From the NCBI GenBank assembly GCA_963755495.1, contig CAVWJS010000012.1, positions 62,001-126,000 on the forward strand: 64,000 nt of DNA. The letters run 5' to 3'. Position 1 is the stretch's first letter. The number at the start of each line of letters is the position of its first letter. The notes under the pieces are model-generated. The model saw only the letters and a program-made list of their open reading frames with translations, was not told the origin of the DNA and searched no databases. Shown here piece after piece: positions 44,633-56,101 of this stretch. A program made the translations under genes and the position numbers. Source of the DNA: Bog-473 sp963755495. Its GTDB lineage: Bacteria; Actinomycetota; Acidimicrobiia; Acidimicrobiales; RAAP-2.

Positions 44633-44788
44633 CTGTTCACTGAGCGTTGGGACGGCGTTACTCGCGTTTCAGGGTGTCAACGTTGGTCAGAAGCCGACCT
44701 CCACATGCTGCGTTCCAGGCCACGCGGCGGGGTGCTGGCCCAGGCGCGACGTGGGCGAACTCGCCTCACCGCTCGGCTCCAGTTCCCG

Positions 44789-45124
44789 CTACGTATCCGC
44801 ACCGGGCCAAACAAGTGCGACCTCACATGGATCCCCCTGCAGCACCATCTGGTTCTCCAGGTCCTGCCCAACCAGCGCCACGCGGATGCCTTCTGTTTCG
44901 GACGGCACAAGTATCCGCCGCTGGCCGACGGGCGGTTCCGCCTCGAGCAGCCGCCACACGACGGGTGGCTTGCGCCCATCCCCGATGCGCACGACTGCTA
45001 CATCACCTTGGCCGAGTTCGAAGTTAACGAAAGTGTTGTACAACCAAGCGCCACGAGAGGGCTTGATCAGCTGGCCTCGGACCTTCTGGGCGACCTCCAG
45101 GGCACCGCACGAGGAAGGATGCAC
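44789..45124 (-). CDS. Hypothetical protein (111 aa or fragment)
   Basis: The frame has a beta-rich, natural-looking composition (YNTFVNFELGQGDVAVVRIG, VVWRLLEAEPPVGQRRILVP, VALVGQDLENQMVLQGDPCE). GC-rich third codon positions run throughout, which supports coding. The start (GTG 45124) lacks a ribosome site, and both ends could be cut by frame errors. I do not recognise a family. Nothing supported lies between 45125 and 45559 apart from the leader of the repeat protein. Confidence 0.4.
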   Translation of the reverse strand: MHPSSCGALEVAQKVRGQLIKPSRGAWLYNTFVNFELGQGDVAVVRIGDGRKPPVVWRLLEAEPPVGQRRILVPSETEGIRVALVGQDLENQMVLQGDPCEVALVWPGADT

Positions 45125-45559
45125 AGCATTTCAAAGGCCCTAGGTCCCTTTTCCGCGGCACCAGGCGTCGCACAGATCGACGCCGAGCGTCAGATCGCCA
45201 AAAGAGCACTTCTACCCTAGCTTCGGGGCAGCAGGCAGGATCAGGATTGAGCTGGCAAGCTGTGTCTGCACACGACAAGATGACACGAAATACCGGCTTC
45301 AAAGTTGCGCCCGATCAACCGTTCGTTGTACGGGTGAGACTGGCCCAATTGCTCTACCGAGGAGCTCAACGATCGGAACTCTGCGACCAACTCCAAGGAC
45401 GCTGCTGGTCGGCTTCGTGATCACCGCAGTGGTGCGGCGGTACTTTGCCGCGTCCAGCTTCGCCCTTCGGTCTGAGTACTCCACCGGCCGCCGAACACCC
45501 GACCTTGGTCTCGATCGCACGGTGAATGATGGTGCCGCTTCCGTTGCCGATTGGGGAGT

Positions 45560-48500
45560 ATGACAACCGGCATTCGTAGGGCAGCTCTGGCGGCAGTCGT
45601 TGCGATTGCTTCGTTGGGAGCCGCCGGATTGGTGACCTGGGTGTCGGCCACTCCGAGCGCGGCATCACCCCCCGCGTGCACCGACACCTGGGTCGGCCCC
45701 ACGACCGGGACAACAAACTGGAATGCGAGCACGTCCGATTGGAATACCGGCGCCTTCCCCGGAGGCAGTGACGTGGTGTGCATCACCTCGTCTGGCACTT
45801 ATACGGTAGATCTTCCGGTCAGCGTCTCGATCAACACTTTGGAGCTGGGCGGCGGGGCGTCAGGCACGCAAACCCTTCAGGTGGACGGTGCCAATGTCAT
45901 TTTGGATATGGCATCCGCCAGCACGGTGGACAACAACGGAGTGTTGTCCTTGAGCCCTGCTGGCGCCTACGCCGACATCAATGGCACCGGCGGTCTTACG
46001 GTCGCCTCGGGTGGTGTGCTCTCGACGTCGGGTGGATCTGGTTCCCAACCGGCCTACATCGAGACCCCGGTGACCAACCAGTCCGGCGGCACCGTGACCA
46101 TCGGGGCACCCGACACTCGTCAGGACTCGGGCACCCTGACCACCAACAGCGGGACCTTCACCGTGACCAGTGCTGGGAACCTGGCCCTGACCGCCGGCAG
46201 CTCATTCACCGACAGCGCAGGCACCCTGACGGTCACCGGCGTCCTTAGCGACAACGGAACCTTCACTCAGTCCGGCGGCACCGAATCGGGTAATCCGGTC
46301 ACGATCGGTGGGGGAAGCCTTATCGACAGCGCAGGCACCGGAGCATTCGACGTGGTCGCCGGCACCACTTTGTCGGGCACCATTCCTTCTGGGCAGACCG
46401 TCACCGTGGATGGCTCCTCTACGAACGTGATTCTGGCTATGCCCCACCCGGTCATCGACGCCGGGACCCTCATCCTGAAACCTGCTGGCGCCTACGCCGA
46501 CATCAATGGCACCGGCGGTCTTACGGTCGCCTCGGGTGGTGTGCTCTCGACGTCGGGTGGATCTGGTTCCCAACCGGCCTACATCGACACCCCGGTGACC
46601 AACCAGTCCGGCGGCACCGTGACCATCGGGGCACCCGACACTCGTCAGGACTCGGGCACCCTGACCACCAACAGCGGGACCTTCACCGTGACCAGTGCTG
46701 GGAACCTGGCCCTGACCGCCGGCAGCTCATTCACCGACAGCGCAGGCACCCTGACGGTCACCGGCGTCCTTAGCGACAACGGAACCTTCACTCAGTCCGG
46801 CGGCACCGAATCGGGTAATCCGGTCACGATCGGTGGGGGAAGCCTTATCGACAGCGCAGGCACCGGAGCATTCGACGTGGTCGCCGGCACCACTTTGTCG
46901 GGCACCATTCCTTCTGGGCAGACCGTCACCGTGGATGGCTCCTCTACGAACGTGATTCTGGCTATGCCCCACCCGGTCATCGACGCCGGGACCCTTATCC
47001 TGAAACCTGCTGGCGCCTACGCCGACATCAATGGCGCCGGCGGTCTTACGGTCGCCTCGGGTGGTGTGCTCTCGACGTCGGGTGGATCTGGTTCCCAACC
47101 GGCCTACATCGACACCCCGGTGACCAACCAGTCCGGCGGCACCGTGACCATCGGGGCACCCGACACTCGTCAGGACTCGGGCACCCTGACCACCAACAGC
47201 GGGACCTTCAGCGTGACCAGTGCTGGGAACCTGGCCCTGACCGCCGGCAGCTCATTCACCGACAGCGCAGGCACCCTGACGGTCACCGGCGTCCTTAGCG
47301 ACAACGGAACCTTCACTCAGTCCGGCGGCACCGAATCGGGTAATCCGGTCACGATCGGTGGGGGAAGCCTTATCGACAGCGCAGGCACCGGAGCATTCGA
47401 CGTGGTCGCCGGCACCACTTTGTCGGGCACCATTCCTTCTGGGCAGACCGTCACCGTGGATGGCTCCTCTACGAACGTTCATCTGGCCATGCCCCACCGC
47501 GGTCATCGACGCCGGGACCCTTATCCTGAAACCTGCTGGCGCCTACGCCGACATCAATGGCGCCGGCGGTCTTACGGTCGCCTCGGGTGGTGTGCTCTCG
47601 ACGTCGGGTGGATCTGGTTCCCAACCGGCCTACATCGAGACCCCGGTGACCAACCAGTCCGGCGGCACCGTGACCATCGGGGCACCCGACACTCGTCAGG
47701 ACTCGGGCACCCTGACCACCAACAGCGGGACCTTCACCGTGACCAGTGCTGGGAACCTGGCCCTGACCGCCGGCAGCTCATTCACCGACAGCGCAGGCAC
47801 CCTGACGGTCACCGGCGTCCTTAGCGACAACGGAACCTTCACTCAGTCCGGCGGCACCGAATCGGGTAATCCGGTCACGATCGGTGGGGGAAGCCTTATC
47901 GACAGCGCAGGCACCGGAGCATTCGACGTGGTCGCCGGCACCACTTTGTCGGGCACCATTCCTTCTGGGCAGACCGTCACCGTGGATGGCTCCTCTACGA
48001 ACGTTCATCTGGCCATGCCCAGCGCGGTCATCGACGCCGGGACCCTCATCCTGAAACCTGCTGGCGCCTACGCCGACATCAATGGCACCGGCGGTCTTAC
48101 GGTCGCCTCGGGTGGTGTGCTCTCGACGTCGGGTGGATCTGGTTCCCAACCGGCCTACATCGACACCCCGGTGACCAACCAGTCCGGCGGCACCGTGACC
48201 ATCGGGGCACCCGACACTCGTCAGGACTCGGGCACCCTGACCACCAACAGCGGGACCTTCCAGGTGATCAATGGCGGGCAGCTGGCGCTGAGCGGCGGCA
48301 GCACTCTCACTAACACCTCCTTGGGGACCCTGGGGGTCACGGTCAACGGAATCTCGGGCAAAGGAGGAATCTCCGGTCCCGGAGTGACTTTGGCTGGAAC
48401 CCTGGGAGTCACGACGGTGGGATCGCCTGCCCTTGGGTCAACCTTCACCCCGATCTCCGGTCCGGTGACCGGTACATTCTCCGCCTTTGCCTTCAACGGT

Positions 48501-51500
48501 TACGCCTATTCCGTGTCGTATCCATCGAGTTCAGTATTCCTGAGCGCGGGCACCCAGACCATCTCCTTTACCGCCCCGGCCACGGGCTCGGTGGGCGGCT
48601 CGGCCACGTTGTCGGCCACGGGCGGGGCCTCGGGCCAGCCGGTGATCTTTAGCATCGACCCCTCCACCGCCCCCGGGGTGTGCAACGTGTCGGGCCTCGA
48701 CGGCACCACGCTCAACTACACCGGCACGGGCAGCTGCATCATCGACGCCAACCAGGCCGCCGGTGCGGGCTACGGCGCCGCCCCCGAGGTCACCGGGAGC
48801 ACGGCGGTGAGCGCGGGCACCCAGACCATCTCCTTTACCGCCCCGGCCACGGGCTCGGTGGGCGGCTCGGCCACGTTGTCGGCCACGGGCGGGGCCTCGG
48901 GCCAGCCGGTGATCTTTAGCATCGACCCCTCCACCGCCCCCGGGGTGTGCAACGTGTCGGGCCTCGACGGCACCACGCTCAACTACACCGGCACGGGCAG
49001 CTGCATCATCGACGCCAACCAGGCCGCCGGTGCGGGCTACGGCGCCGCCCCCGAGGTCACCGGGAGCACGGCGGTGAGCGCGGGCACCCAGACCATCTCC
49101 TTTACCGCCCCGGCCACGGGCTCGGTGGGCGGCTCGGCCACGTTGTCGGCCACGGGCGGGGCCTCGGGCCAGCCGGTGATCTTTAGCATCGACCCCTCCA
49201 CCGCCCCCGGGGTGTGCAACGTGTCGGGCCTCGACGGCACCACGCTCAACTACACCGGCACGGGCAGCTGCATCATCGACGCCAACCAGGCCGCCGGTGC
49301 GGGCTACGGCGCCGCCCCCGAGGTCACCGGGAGCACGGCGGTGAGCGCGGGCACCCAGACCATCTCCTTTACCGCCCCGGCCACGGGCTCGGTGGGCGGC
49401 TCGGCCACGTTGTCGGCCACGGGCGGGGCCTCGGGCCAGCCGGTGATCTTTAGCATCGACCCCTCCACCGCCCCCGGGGTGTGCAACGTGTCGGGCCTCG
49501 ACGGCACCACGCTCAACTACACCGGCACGGGCAGCTGCATCATCGACGCCAACCAGGCCGCCGGTGCGGGCTACGGCGCCGCCCCCGAGGTCACCGGGAG
49601 CACGGCGGTGAGCGCGGGCACCCAGACCATCTCCTTTACCGCCCCGGCCACGGGCTCGGTGGGCGGCTCGGCCACGTTGTCGGCCACGGGCGGGGCCTCG
49701 GGCCAGCCGGTGATCTTTAGCATCGACCCCTCCACCGCCCCCGGGGTGTGCAACGTGTCGGGCCTCGACGGCACCACGCTCAACTACACCGGCACGGGCA
49801 GCTGCATCATCGACGCCAACCAGGCCGCCGGTGCGGGCTACGGCGCCGCCCCCGAGGTCACCGGGAGCACGGCGGTGAGCGCGGGCACCCAGACCATCTC
49901 CTTTACCGCCCCGGCCACGGGCTCGGTGGGCGGCTCGGCCACGTTGTCGGCCACGGGCGGGGCCTCGGGCCAGCCGGTGATCTTTAGCATCGACCCCTCC
50001 ACCGCCCCCGGGGTGTGCAACGTGTCGGGCCTCGACGGCACCACGCTCAACTACACCGGCACGGGCAGCTGCATCATCGACGCCAACCAGGCCGCCGGTG
50101 CGGGCTACGGCGCCGCCCCCGAGGTCACCGGGAGCACGGCGGTGAGCGCGGGCACCCAGACCATCTCCTTTACCGCCCCGGCCACGGGCTCGGTGGGCGG
50201 CTCGGCCACGTTGTCGGCCACGGGCGGGGCCTCGGGCCAGCCGGTGATCTTTAGCATCGACCCCTCCACCGCCCCCGGGGTGTGCAACGTGTCGGGCCTC
50301 GACGGCACCACGCTCAACTACACCGGCACGGGCAGCTGCATCATCGACGCCAACCAGGCCGCCGGTGCGGGCTACGGCGCCGCCCCCGAGGTCACCGGGA
50401 GCACGGCGGTGAGCGCGGGCACCCAGACCATCTCCTTTACCGCCCCGGCCACGGGCTCGGTGGGCGGCTCGGCCACGTTGTCGGCCACGGGCGGGGCCTC
50501 GGGCCAGCCGGTGATCTTTAGCATCGACCCCTCCACCGCCCCCGGGGTGTGCAACGTGTCGGGCCTCGACGGCACCACGCTCAACTACACCGGCACGGGC
50601 AGCTGCATCATCGACGCCAACCAGGCCGCCGGTGCGGGCTACGGCGCCGCCCCCGAGGTCACCGGGAGCACGGCGGTGAGCGCGGGCACCCAGACCATCT
50701 CCTTTACCGCCCCGGCCACGGGCTCGGTGGGCGGCTCGGCCACGTTGTCGGCCACGGGCGGGGCCTCGGGCCAGCCGGTGATCTTTAGCATCGACCCCTC
50801 CACCGCCCCCGGGGTGTGCAACGTGTCGGGCCTCGACGGCACCACGCTCAACTACACCGGCACGGGCAGCTGCATCATCGACGCCAACCAGGCCGCCGGT
50901 GCGGGCTACGGCGCCGCCCCCGAGGTCACCGGGAGCACGGCGGTGAGCGCGGGCACCCAGACCATCTCCTTTACCGCCCCGGCCACGGGCTCGGTGGGCG
51001 GCTCGGCCACGTTGTCGGCCACGGGCGGGGCCTCGGGCCAGCCGGTGATCTTTAGCATCGACCCCTCCACCGCCCCCGGGGTGTGCAACGTGTCGGGCCT
51101 CGACGGCACCACGCTCAACTACACCGGCACGGGCAGCTGCATCATCGACGCCAACCAGGCCGCCGGTGCGGGCTACGGCGCCGCCCCCGAGGTCACCGGG
51201 AGCACGGCGGTGAGCGCGGGCACCCAGACCATCTCCTTTACCGCCCCGGCCACGGGCTCGGTGGGCGGCTCGGCCACGTTGTCGGCCACGGGCGGGGCCT
51301 CGGGCCAGCCGGTGATCTTTAGCATCGACCCCTCCACCGCCCCCGGGGTGTGCAACGTGTCGGGCCTCGACGGCACCACGCTCAACTACACCGGCACGGG
51401 CAGCTGCATCATCGACGCCAACCAGGCCGCCGGTGCGGGCTACGGCGCCGCCCCCGAGGTCACCGGGAGCACGGCGGTGAGCGCGGGCACCCAGACCATC

Positions 51501-54500
51501 TCCTTTACCGCCCCGGCCACGGGCTCGGTGGGCGGCTCGGCCACGTTGTCGGCCACGGGCGGGGCCTCGGGCCAGCCGGTGATCTTTAGCATCGACCCCT
51601 CCACCGCCCCCGGGGTGTGCAACGTGTCGGGCCTCGACGGCACCACGCTCAACTACACCGGCACGGGCAGCTGCATCATCGACGCCAACCAGGCCGCCGG
51701 TGCGGGCTACGGCGCCGCCCCCGAGGTCACCGGGAGCACGGCGGTGAGCGCGGGCACCCAGACCATCTCCTTTACCGCCCCGGCCACGGGCTCGGTGGGC
51801 GGCTCGGCCACGTTGTCGGCCACGGGCGGGGCCTCGGGCCAGCCGGTGATCTTTAGCATCGACCCCTCCACCGCCCCCGGGGTGTGCAACGTGTCGGGCC
51901 TCGACGGCACCACGCTCAACTACACCGGCACGGGCAGCTGCATCATCGACGCCAACCAGGCCGCCGGTGCGGGCTACGGCGCCGCCCCCGAGGTCACCGG
52001 GAGCACGGCGGTGAGCGCGGGCACCCAGACCATCTCCTTTACCGCCCCGGCCACGGGCTCGGTGGGCGGCTCGGCCACGTTGTCGGCCACGGGCGGGGCC
52101 TCGGGCCAGCCGGTGATCTTTAGCATCGACCCCTCCACCGCCCCCGGGGTGTGCAACGTGTCGGGCCTCGACGGCACCACGCTCAACTACACCGGCACGG
52201 GCAGCTGCATCATCGACGCCAACCAGGCCGCCGGTGCGGGCTACGGCGCCGCCCCCGAGGTCACCGGGAGCACGGCGGTGAGCGCGGCCCTGGTCATCTT
52301 GACCCAGGGCGCGCCGACCTCGGCCACGGTGGCCGACGGGGCCGGATACTCGAGTCAGCTCACCGTGACCAACGGCACCGGCCCGTTCGGCTTCACCGAG
52401 ACCGTTTCGGCCGACTCGACCAAGGTGGTGGTCTCTTCGAGCGGGGCCATCAGCGCCGCGGGCACCTTGGCCCCGGGGACCTATTCGGTCAGCGGCGCCG
52501 ACTCTGACTCGGTGGGCGACATCGGGACGTGGAGCTTCAGCCTCACCGTGTCTTCGGCCCTGGTCATCTTGACCCAGGGCGCGCCGACCTCGGCCACGGT
52601 GGCCGACGGGGCCGGATACTCGAGTCAGCTCACCGTGACCAACGGCACCGGCCCGTTCGGCTTCACCGAGACCGTTTCGGCCGACTCGACCAAGGTGGTG
52701 GTCTCTTCGAGCGGGGCCATCAGCGCCGCGGGCACCTTGGCCCCGGGGACCTATTCGGTCAGCGGCGCCGACTCTGACTCGGTGGGCGACATCGGGACGT
52801 GGAGCTTCAGCCTCACCGTGTCTTCGGCCCTGGTCATCTTGACCCAGGGCGCGCCGACCTCGGCCACGGTGGCCGACGGGGCCGGATACTCGAGTCAGCT
52901 CACCGTGACCAACGGCACCGGCCCGTTCGGCTTCACCGAGACCGTTTCGGCCGACTCGACCAAGGTGGTGGTCTCTTCGAGCGGGGCCATCAGCGCCGCG
53001 GGCACCTTGGCCCCGGGGACCTATTCGGTCAGCGGCGCCGACTCTGACTCGGTGGGCGACATCGGGACGTGGAGCTTCAGCCTCACCGTGTCTTCGGCCC
53101 TGGTCATCTTGACCCAGGGCGCGCCGACCTCGGCCACGGTGGCCGACGGGGCCGGATACTCGAGTCAGCTCACCGTGACCAACGGCACCGGCCCGTTCGG
53201 CTTCACCGAGACCGTTTCGGCCGACTCGACCAAGGTGGTGGTCTCTTCGAGCGGGGCCATCAGCGCCGCGGGCACCTTGGCCCCGGGGACCTATTCGGTC
53301 AGCGGCGCCGACTCTGACTCGGTGGGCGACATCGGGACGTGGAGCTTCAGCCTCACCGTGTCTTCGGCCCTGGTCATCTTGACCCAGGGCGCGCCGACCT
53401 CGGCCACGGTGGCCGACGGGGCCGGATACTCGAGTCAGCTCACCGTGACCAACGGCACCGGCCCGTTCGGCTTCACCGAGACCGTTTCGGCCGACTCGAC
53501 CAAGGTGGTGGTCTCTTCGAGCGGGGCCATCAGCGCCGCGGGCACCTTGGCCCCGGGGACCTATTCGGTCAGCGGCGCCGACTCTGACTCGGTGGGCGAC
53601 ATCGGGACGTGGAGCTTCAGCCTCACCGTGTCTTCGGCCCTGGTCATCTTGACCCAGGGCGCGCCGACCTCGGCCACGGTGGCCGACGGGGCCGGATACT
53701 CGAGTCAGCTCACCGTGACCAACGGCACCGGCCCGTTCGGCTTCACCGAGACCGTTTCGGCCGACTCGACCAAGGTGGTGGTCTCTTCGAGCGGGGCCAT
53801 CAGCGCCGCGGGCACCTTGGCCCCGGGGACCTATTCGGTCAGCGGCGCCGACTCTGACTCGGTGGGCGACATCGGGACGTGGAGCTTCAGCCTCACCGTG
53901 TCTTCGGCCCTGGTCATCTTGACCCAGGGCGCGCCGACCTCGGCCACGGTGGCCGACGGGGCCGGATACTCGAGTCAGCTCACCGTGACCAACGGCACCG
54001 GCCCGTTCGGCTTCACCGAGACCGTTTCGGCCGACTCGACCAAGGTGGTGGTCTCTTCGAGCGGGGCCATCAGCGCCGCGGGCACCTTGGCCCCGGGGAC
54101 CTATTCGGTCAGCGGCGCCGACTCTGACTCGGTGGGCGACATCGGGACGTGGAGCTTCAGCCTCACCGTGTCTTCGCCTCCAACCCCACCGGCTCCAACC
54201 CCACCGCCTCCAACCCCACCGGCTCCAACCCCACCGGCTCCAACCCCACCGCCTCCAACCCCACCGGCTCCAACCCCACCGGCTCCAACCCCACCGCCTC
54301 CAACCCCACCGGCTCCAACTCCGCCTCCGGTAAGCACCTCGCCAACTAGTTCGCCACTGCCGACATCAACTTCCGTGCCAACATCGCCGGTGACGTCCAT
54401 TCCGACCCCGAGCTCGTTCGTATCGTCTTCTAGCCAATCTTCCGCACCGGCTTCCGCACCAGTTTCGGCCTCGACTCCGTCTTCGACGGGAGTAGGGGAA

Positions 54501-54920
54501 CAGAACATCCCGCCCAGCGTGGCCGTGGTGAGCAACATCGCAATTGTGCCAGGTCAGACCACCAGTGTGTCCGGTCAAGGATGTGACCCGAACGCGCCGG
54601 TGGTCCTCACGATCAATGGGATGACCGTCGGCCGGACCACATCGAACAGTGTGGGAGCCTTCACGGCCAACGTCTCCCCGCCACAGCTCGTGGCAGGTGA
54701 GTACGAACTGCAGGCTGCCTGTGGACCAGTGGTCCTCAAGACGACACTGGCCATGGTGGTCTCGTCGAATATCTCGGTGGGAGAAGGCAGCGCCGCCACC
54801 TTCGGAGCGTTCGCGATCCTCGGGCTGGTCCTCCTTCGGGGCCAACTGAATTCAAATGCAACCCGTCGTCGACGTAGGAAGACAGTATTGGACTTTGAAG
54901 TTGACGACCTCAGCGTATGA
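45560..54920 (+). CDS. Giant secreted repeat protein (Ig-like repeats, adhesin-like), one frameshift
   Basis: It begins MTTGIRRAALAAVVAIASLG with a Sec signal peptide probably cut near PSAA-SPPA. Then come five ~175-residue repeats (PAGAYADINGTGGLTVASGG type), 14 repeats of 89 residues (GTQTISFTAPATGSVGGSAT type, two Cys each) and 7 repeats of 90 residues (ALVILTQGAPTSATVADGAG type). A Pro/Thr linker and a folded end (SVSGQGCDPNAPVVLTINGM) follow, then one membrane helix (AATFGAFAILGLVLLRGQ) and a basic RRRRRK tail. The frame breaks once near 47491, where CCCC replaces the CCC of a sister repeat; otherwise it encodes about 3,119 residues. It is likely cell-surface anchored. Function is inferred as adhesion or matrix. 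Confidence 0.85.
45956..48261 (+). repeat. Type A tandem repeats, 525 bp, four full and one partial copy
   Basis: Units start at the codons for PAGAYADING at about 45956, 46481, 47006, 47532 and 48057. Spacing is 525, 525, 526 and 525 bases, the odd one marking the inserted base. Copies differ at only a few positions (for example YIET/YIDT and NGTGG/NGAGG). Confidence 0.92.
48549..52286 (+). repeat. Type B tandem repeats, 267 bp, 14 copies
   Basis: Fourteen back-to-back 267-base units fill the interval exactly (3,738 bases). They appear base-identical. Each encodes an 89-residue bacterial Ig-like module with Cys in APGVCNVSG and GTGSCIIDANQ. Confidence 0.95.
52287..54176 (+). repeat. Type C tandem repeats, 270 bp, 7 copies
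   Basis: Seven 270-base units fill the interval exactly (1,890 bases) and appear identical. Each encodes a 90-residue Ig-like module running from ALVILTQGAP to WSFSLTVSS, without cysteines. Confidence 0.95.
54177..54335 (+). repeat. Proline-rich 12/24-bp repeat linker
   Basis: CCAACCCCACCGGCT/CCT-type units encode PTPPAPTPPPP. This rigid spacer is typical of wall-spanning parts of surface proteins, between the repeat array and the C-terminal domain. Confidence 0.85.
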
Positions 54921-54955
54921 CGACGGTTTCGCCAGGGACCTGATGGAAATCACGG

Positions 54956-55906
54956 CTAGCTGGACGAAACTCCATAGATCGTCTCAACCGTGATTCTTCC
55001 TTTTACCGTGACGGACTCCGGTTCGCCGAAGACGAATGCTTCGCCTGCGGCTTGGCGCACATTGTCGGTGGCGAGAATCTGTGGGCGCTCTTCGCGGCCG
55101 GCAATGCTCGAGATGCGGAAGGCAAGATTCGTGGCATCCCCTAGGACCATCACGACCGCACCCGGCATCAGCTGCATGATCACCGACCCCATCGTTATCC
55201 CCCACCCCATCTGGAGGGGTGATCCGTCGACGTTTCGTAGCTCGAAGGTCGGCGTCAATTCAGAGACGAGTTCGGCGGCTGCGAGCGCAAAACTCAATGC
55301 GTTGGCTGCTGCATCGGCATCGACATCGAGTTCCCACCCGGCAAAGAAGGCATCGCCCACGTAGTCGACCAGGGTTCCTCGATGCGCATTGAGGAGCTTT
55401 CGCAGCTCGGAGTAGAGAACGTCGATGTCCCGGGCAAGAACCTGATGATCGGCTTGCTCGGAAACCGTAGAAAAGTTGATGAGATCACCAACCAGTAGGG
55501 CCATCACGGTGGGGTTGGCGATGGACACAGTCGAACGCGACTCGACTTGTCGTACCGGACGAGTGGTCGCCGAAAGAACCCTGAGCTCGAGTGCGTGTTC
55601 TCCCAAACGAATCACGTCTCCGTGATTGAGCGGCACCGCGACCGAACGTTCGATACGGATGCCATTGACCCGACTCCCATTGCTGGAAACATCGACGACC
55701 ACGGCGATCTCTCGCTCGGGGTCCACTCGTAGTTCGAGATGATTTCGAGAAATCGCCAGGTCGTCACTGAGCACTATGCGATGCGCATCATCAACTCCAG
55801 CGCACTCCCGCCCGACAAAGAGTCGATCATAGAGAGGCTGTGTGGCTTCACCAGCCGTTCCCGGATCAAGAACCACGTGGGCGAACGGGTCTTTGGCCAC
55901 TCCCAA
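54956..55906 (-). CDS. FHA domain - class III adenylate/guanylate cyclase
   Basis: A 316-residue soluble protein. The N-terminal FHA domain has RLFVGRE, LAISRNHLELRV and DVSSNGSRVNG, the phosphothreonine-binding loops. The C-terminal class III cyclase domain has the metal Asp in LLVGDLINFSTVSEQ and the second Asp in DYVGDAFFAGW. The transition-state Asn/Arg pair is in LGDATNLAFRISS. The usual specificity Lys before GDG/A appears as Asp (GTLVDYVGD), so the substrate is uncertain. FHA would dock a phosphorylated protein, and a Ser/Thr kinase gene diverges from it 195 bases away. The start is TTG 55906 or GTG 55900. Confidence 0.88.
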   Translation of the reverse strand: MGVAKDPFAHVVLDPGTAGEATQPLYDRLFVGRECAGVDDAHRIVLSDDLAISRNHLELRVDPEREIAVVVDVSSNGSRVNGIRIERSVAVPLNHGDVIRLGEHALELRVLSATTRPVRQVESRSTVSIANPTVMALLVGDLINFSTVSEQADHQVLARDIDVLYSELRKLLNAHRGTLVDYVGDAFFAGWELDVDADAAANALSFALAAAELVSELTPTFELRNVDGSPLQMGWGITMGSVIMQLMPGAVVMVLGDATNLAFRISSIAGREERPQILATDNVRQAAGEAFVFGEPESVTVKGRITVETIYGVSSS

Positions 55907-56101
55907 TCACGTCTCCTCGCTCAAGTGAACTGGGCTGGCCGCCGAACCCCCAACATTGGATCGGCAGCGCTAACGCCAACCTCGAGTTCCCTCGTTTTCA
56001 CTACACTATGTTCTCTCACGCCCTTTTCACATAGCGGTAGCACATAATTGTAGACTCGCACTCATACCCTGAGCGATCAGCTTTGACTGCGGAGGAGCCT
56101 C

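Noticed and set aside
48549..54176. Regular repeats that might suggest a CRISPR or satellite array
   Set aside because: Units are 267/270 bases without spacers, keep one long reading frame and encode Ig-like modules.
48680..54349. Series of 79- and 82-residue frames and minus-strand 70-residue frames repeating every 267/270 bases
   Set aside because: They are out-of-frame shadows of the tandem repeats in the giant surface protein, not separate genes.
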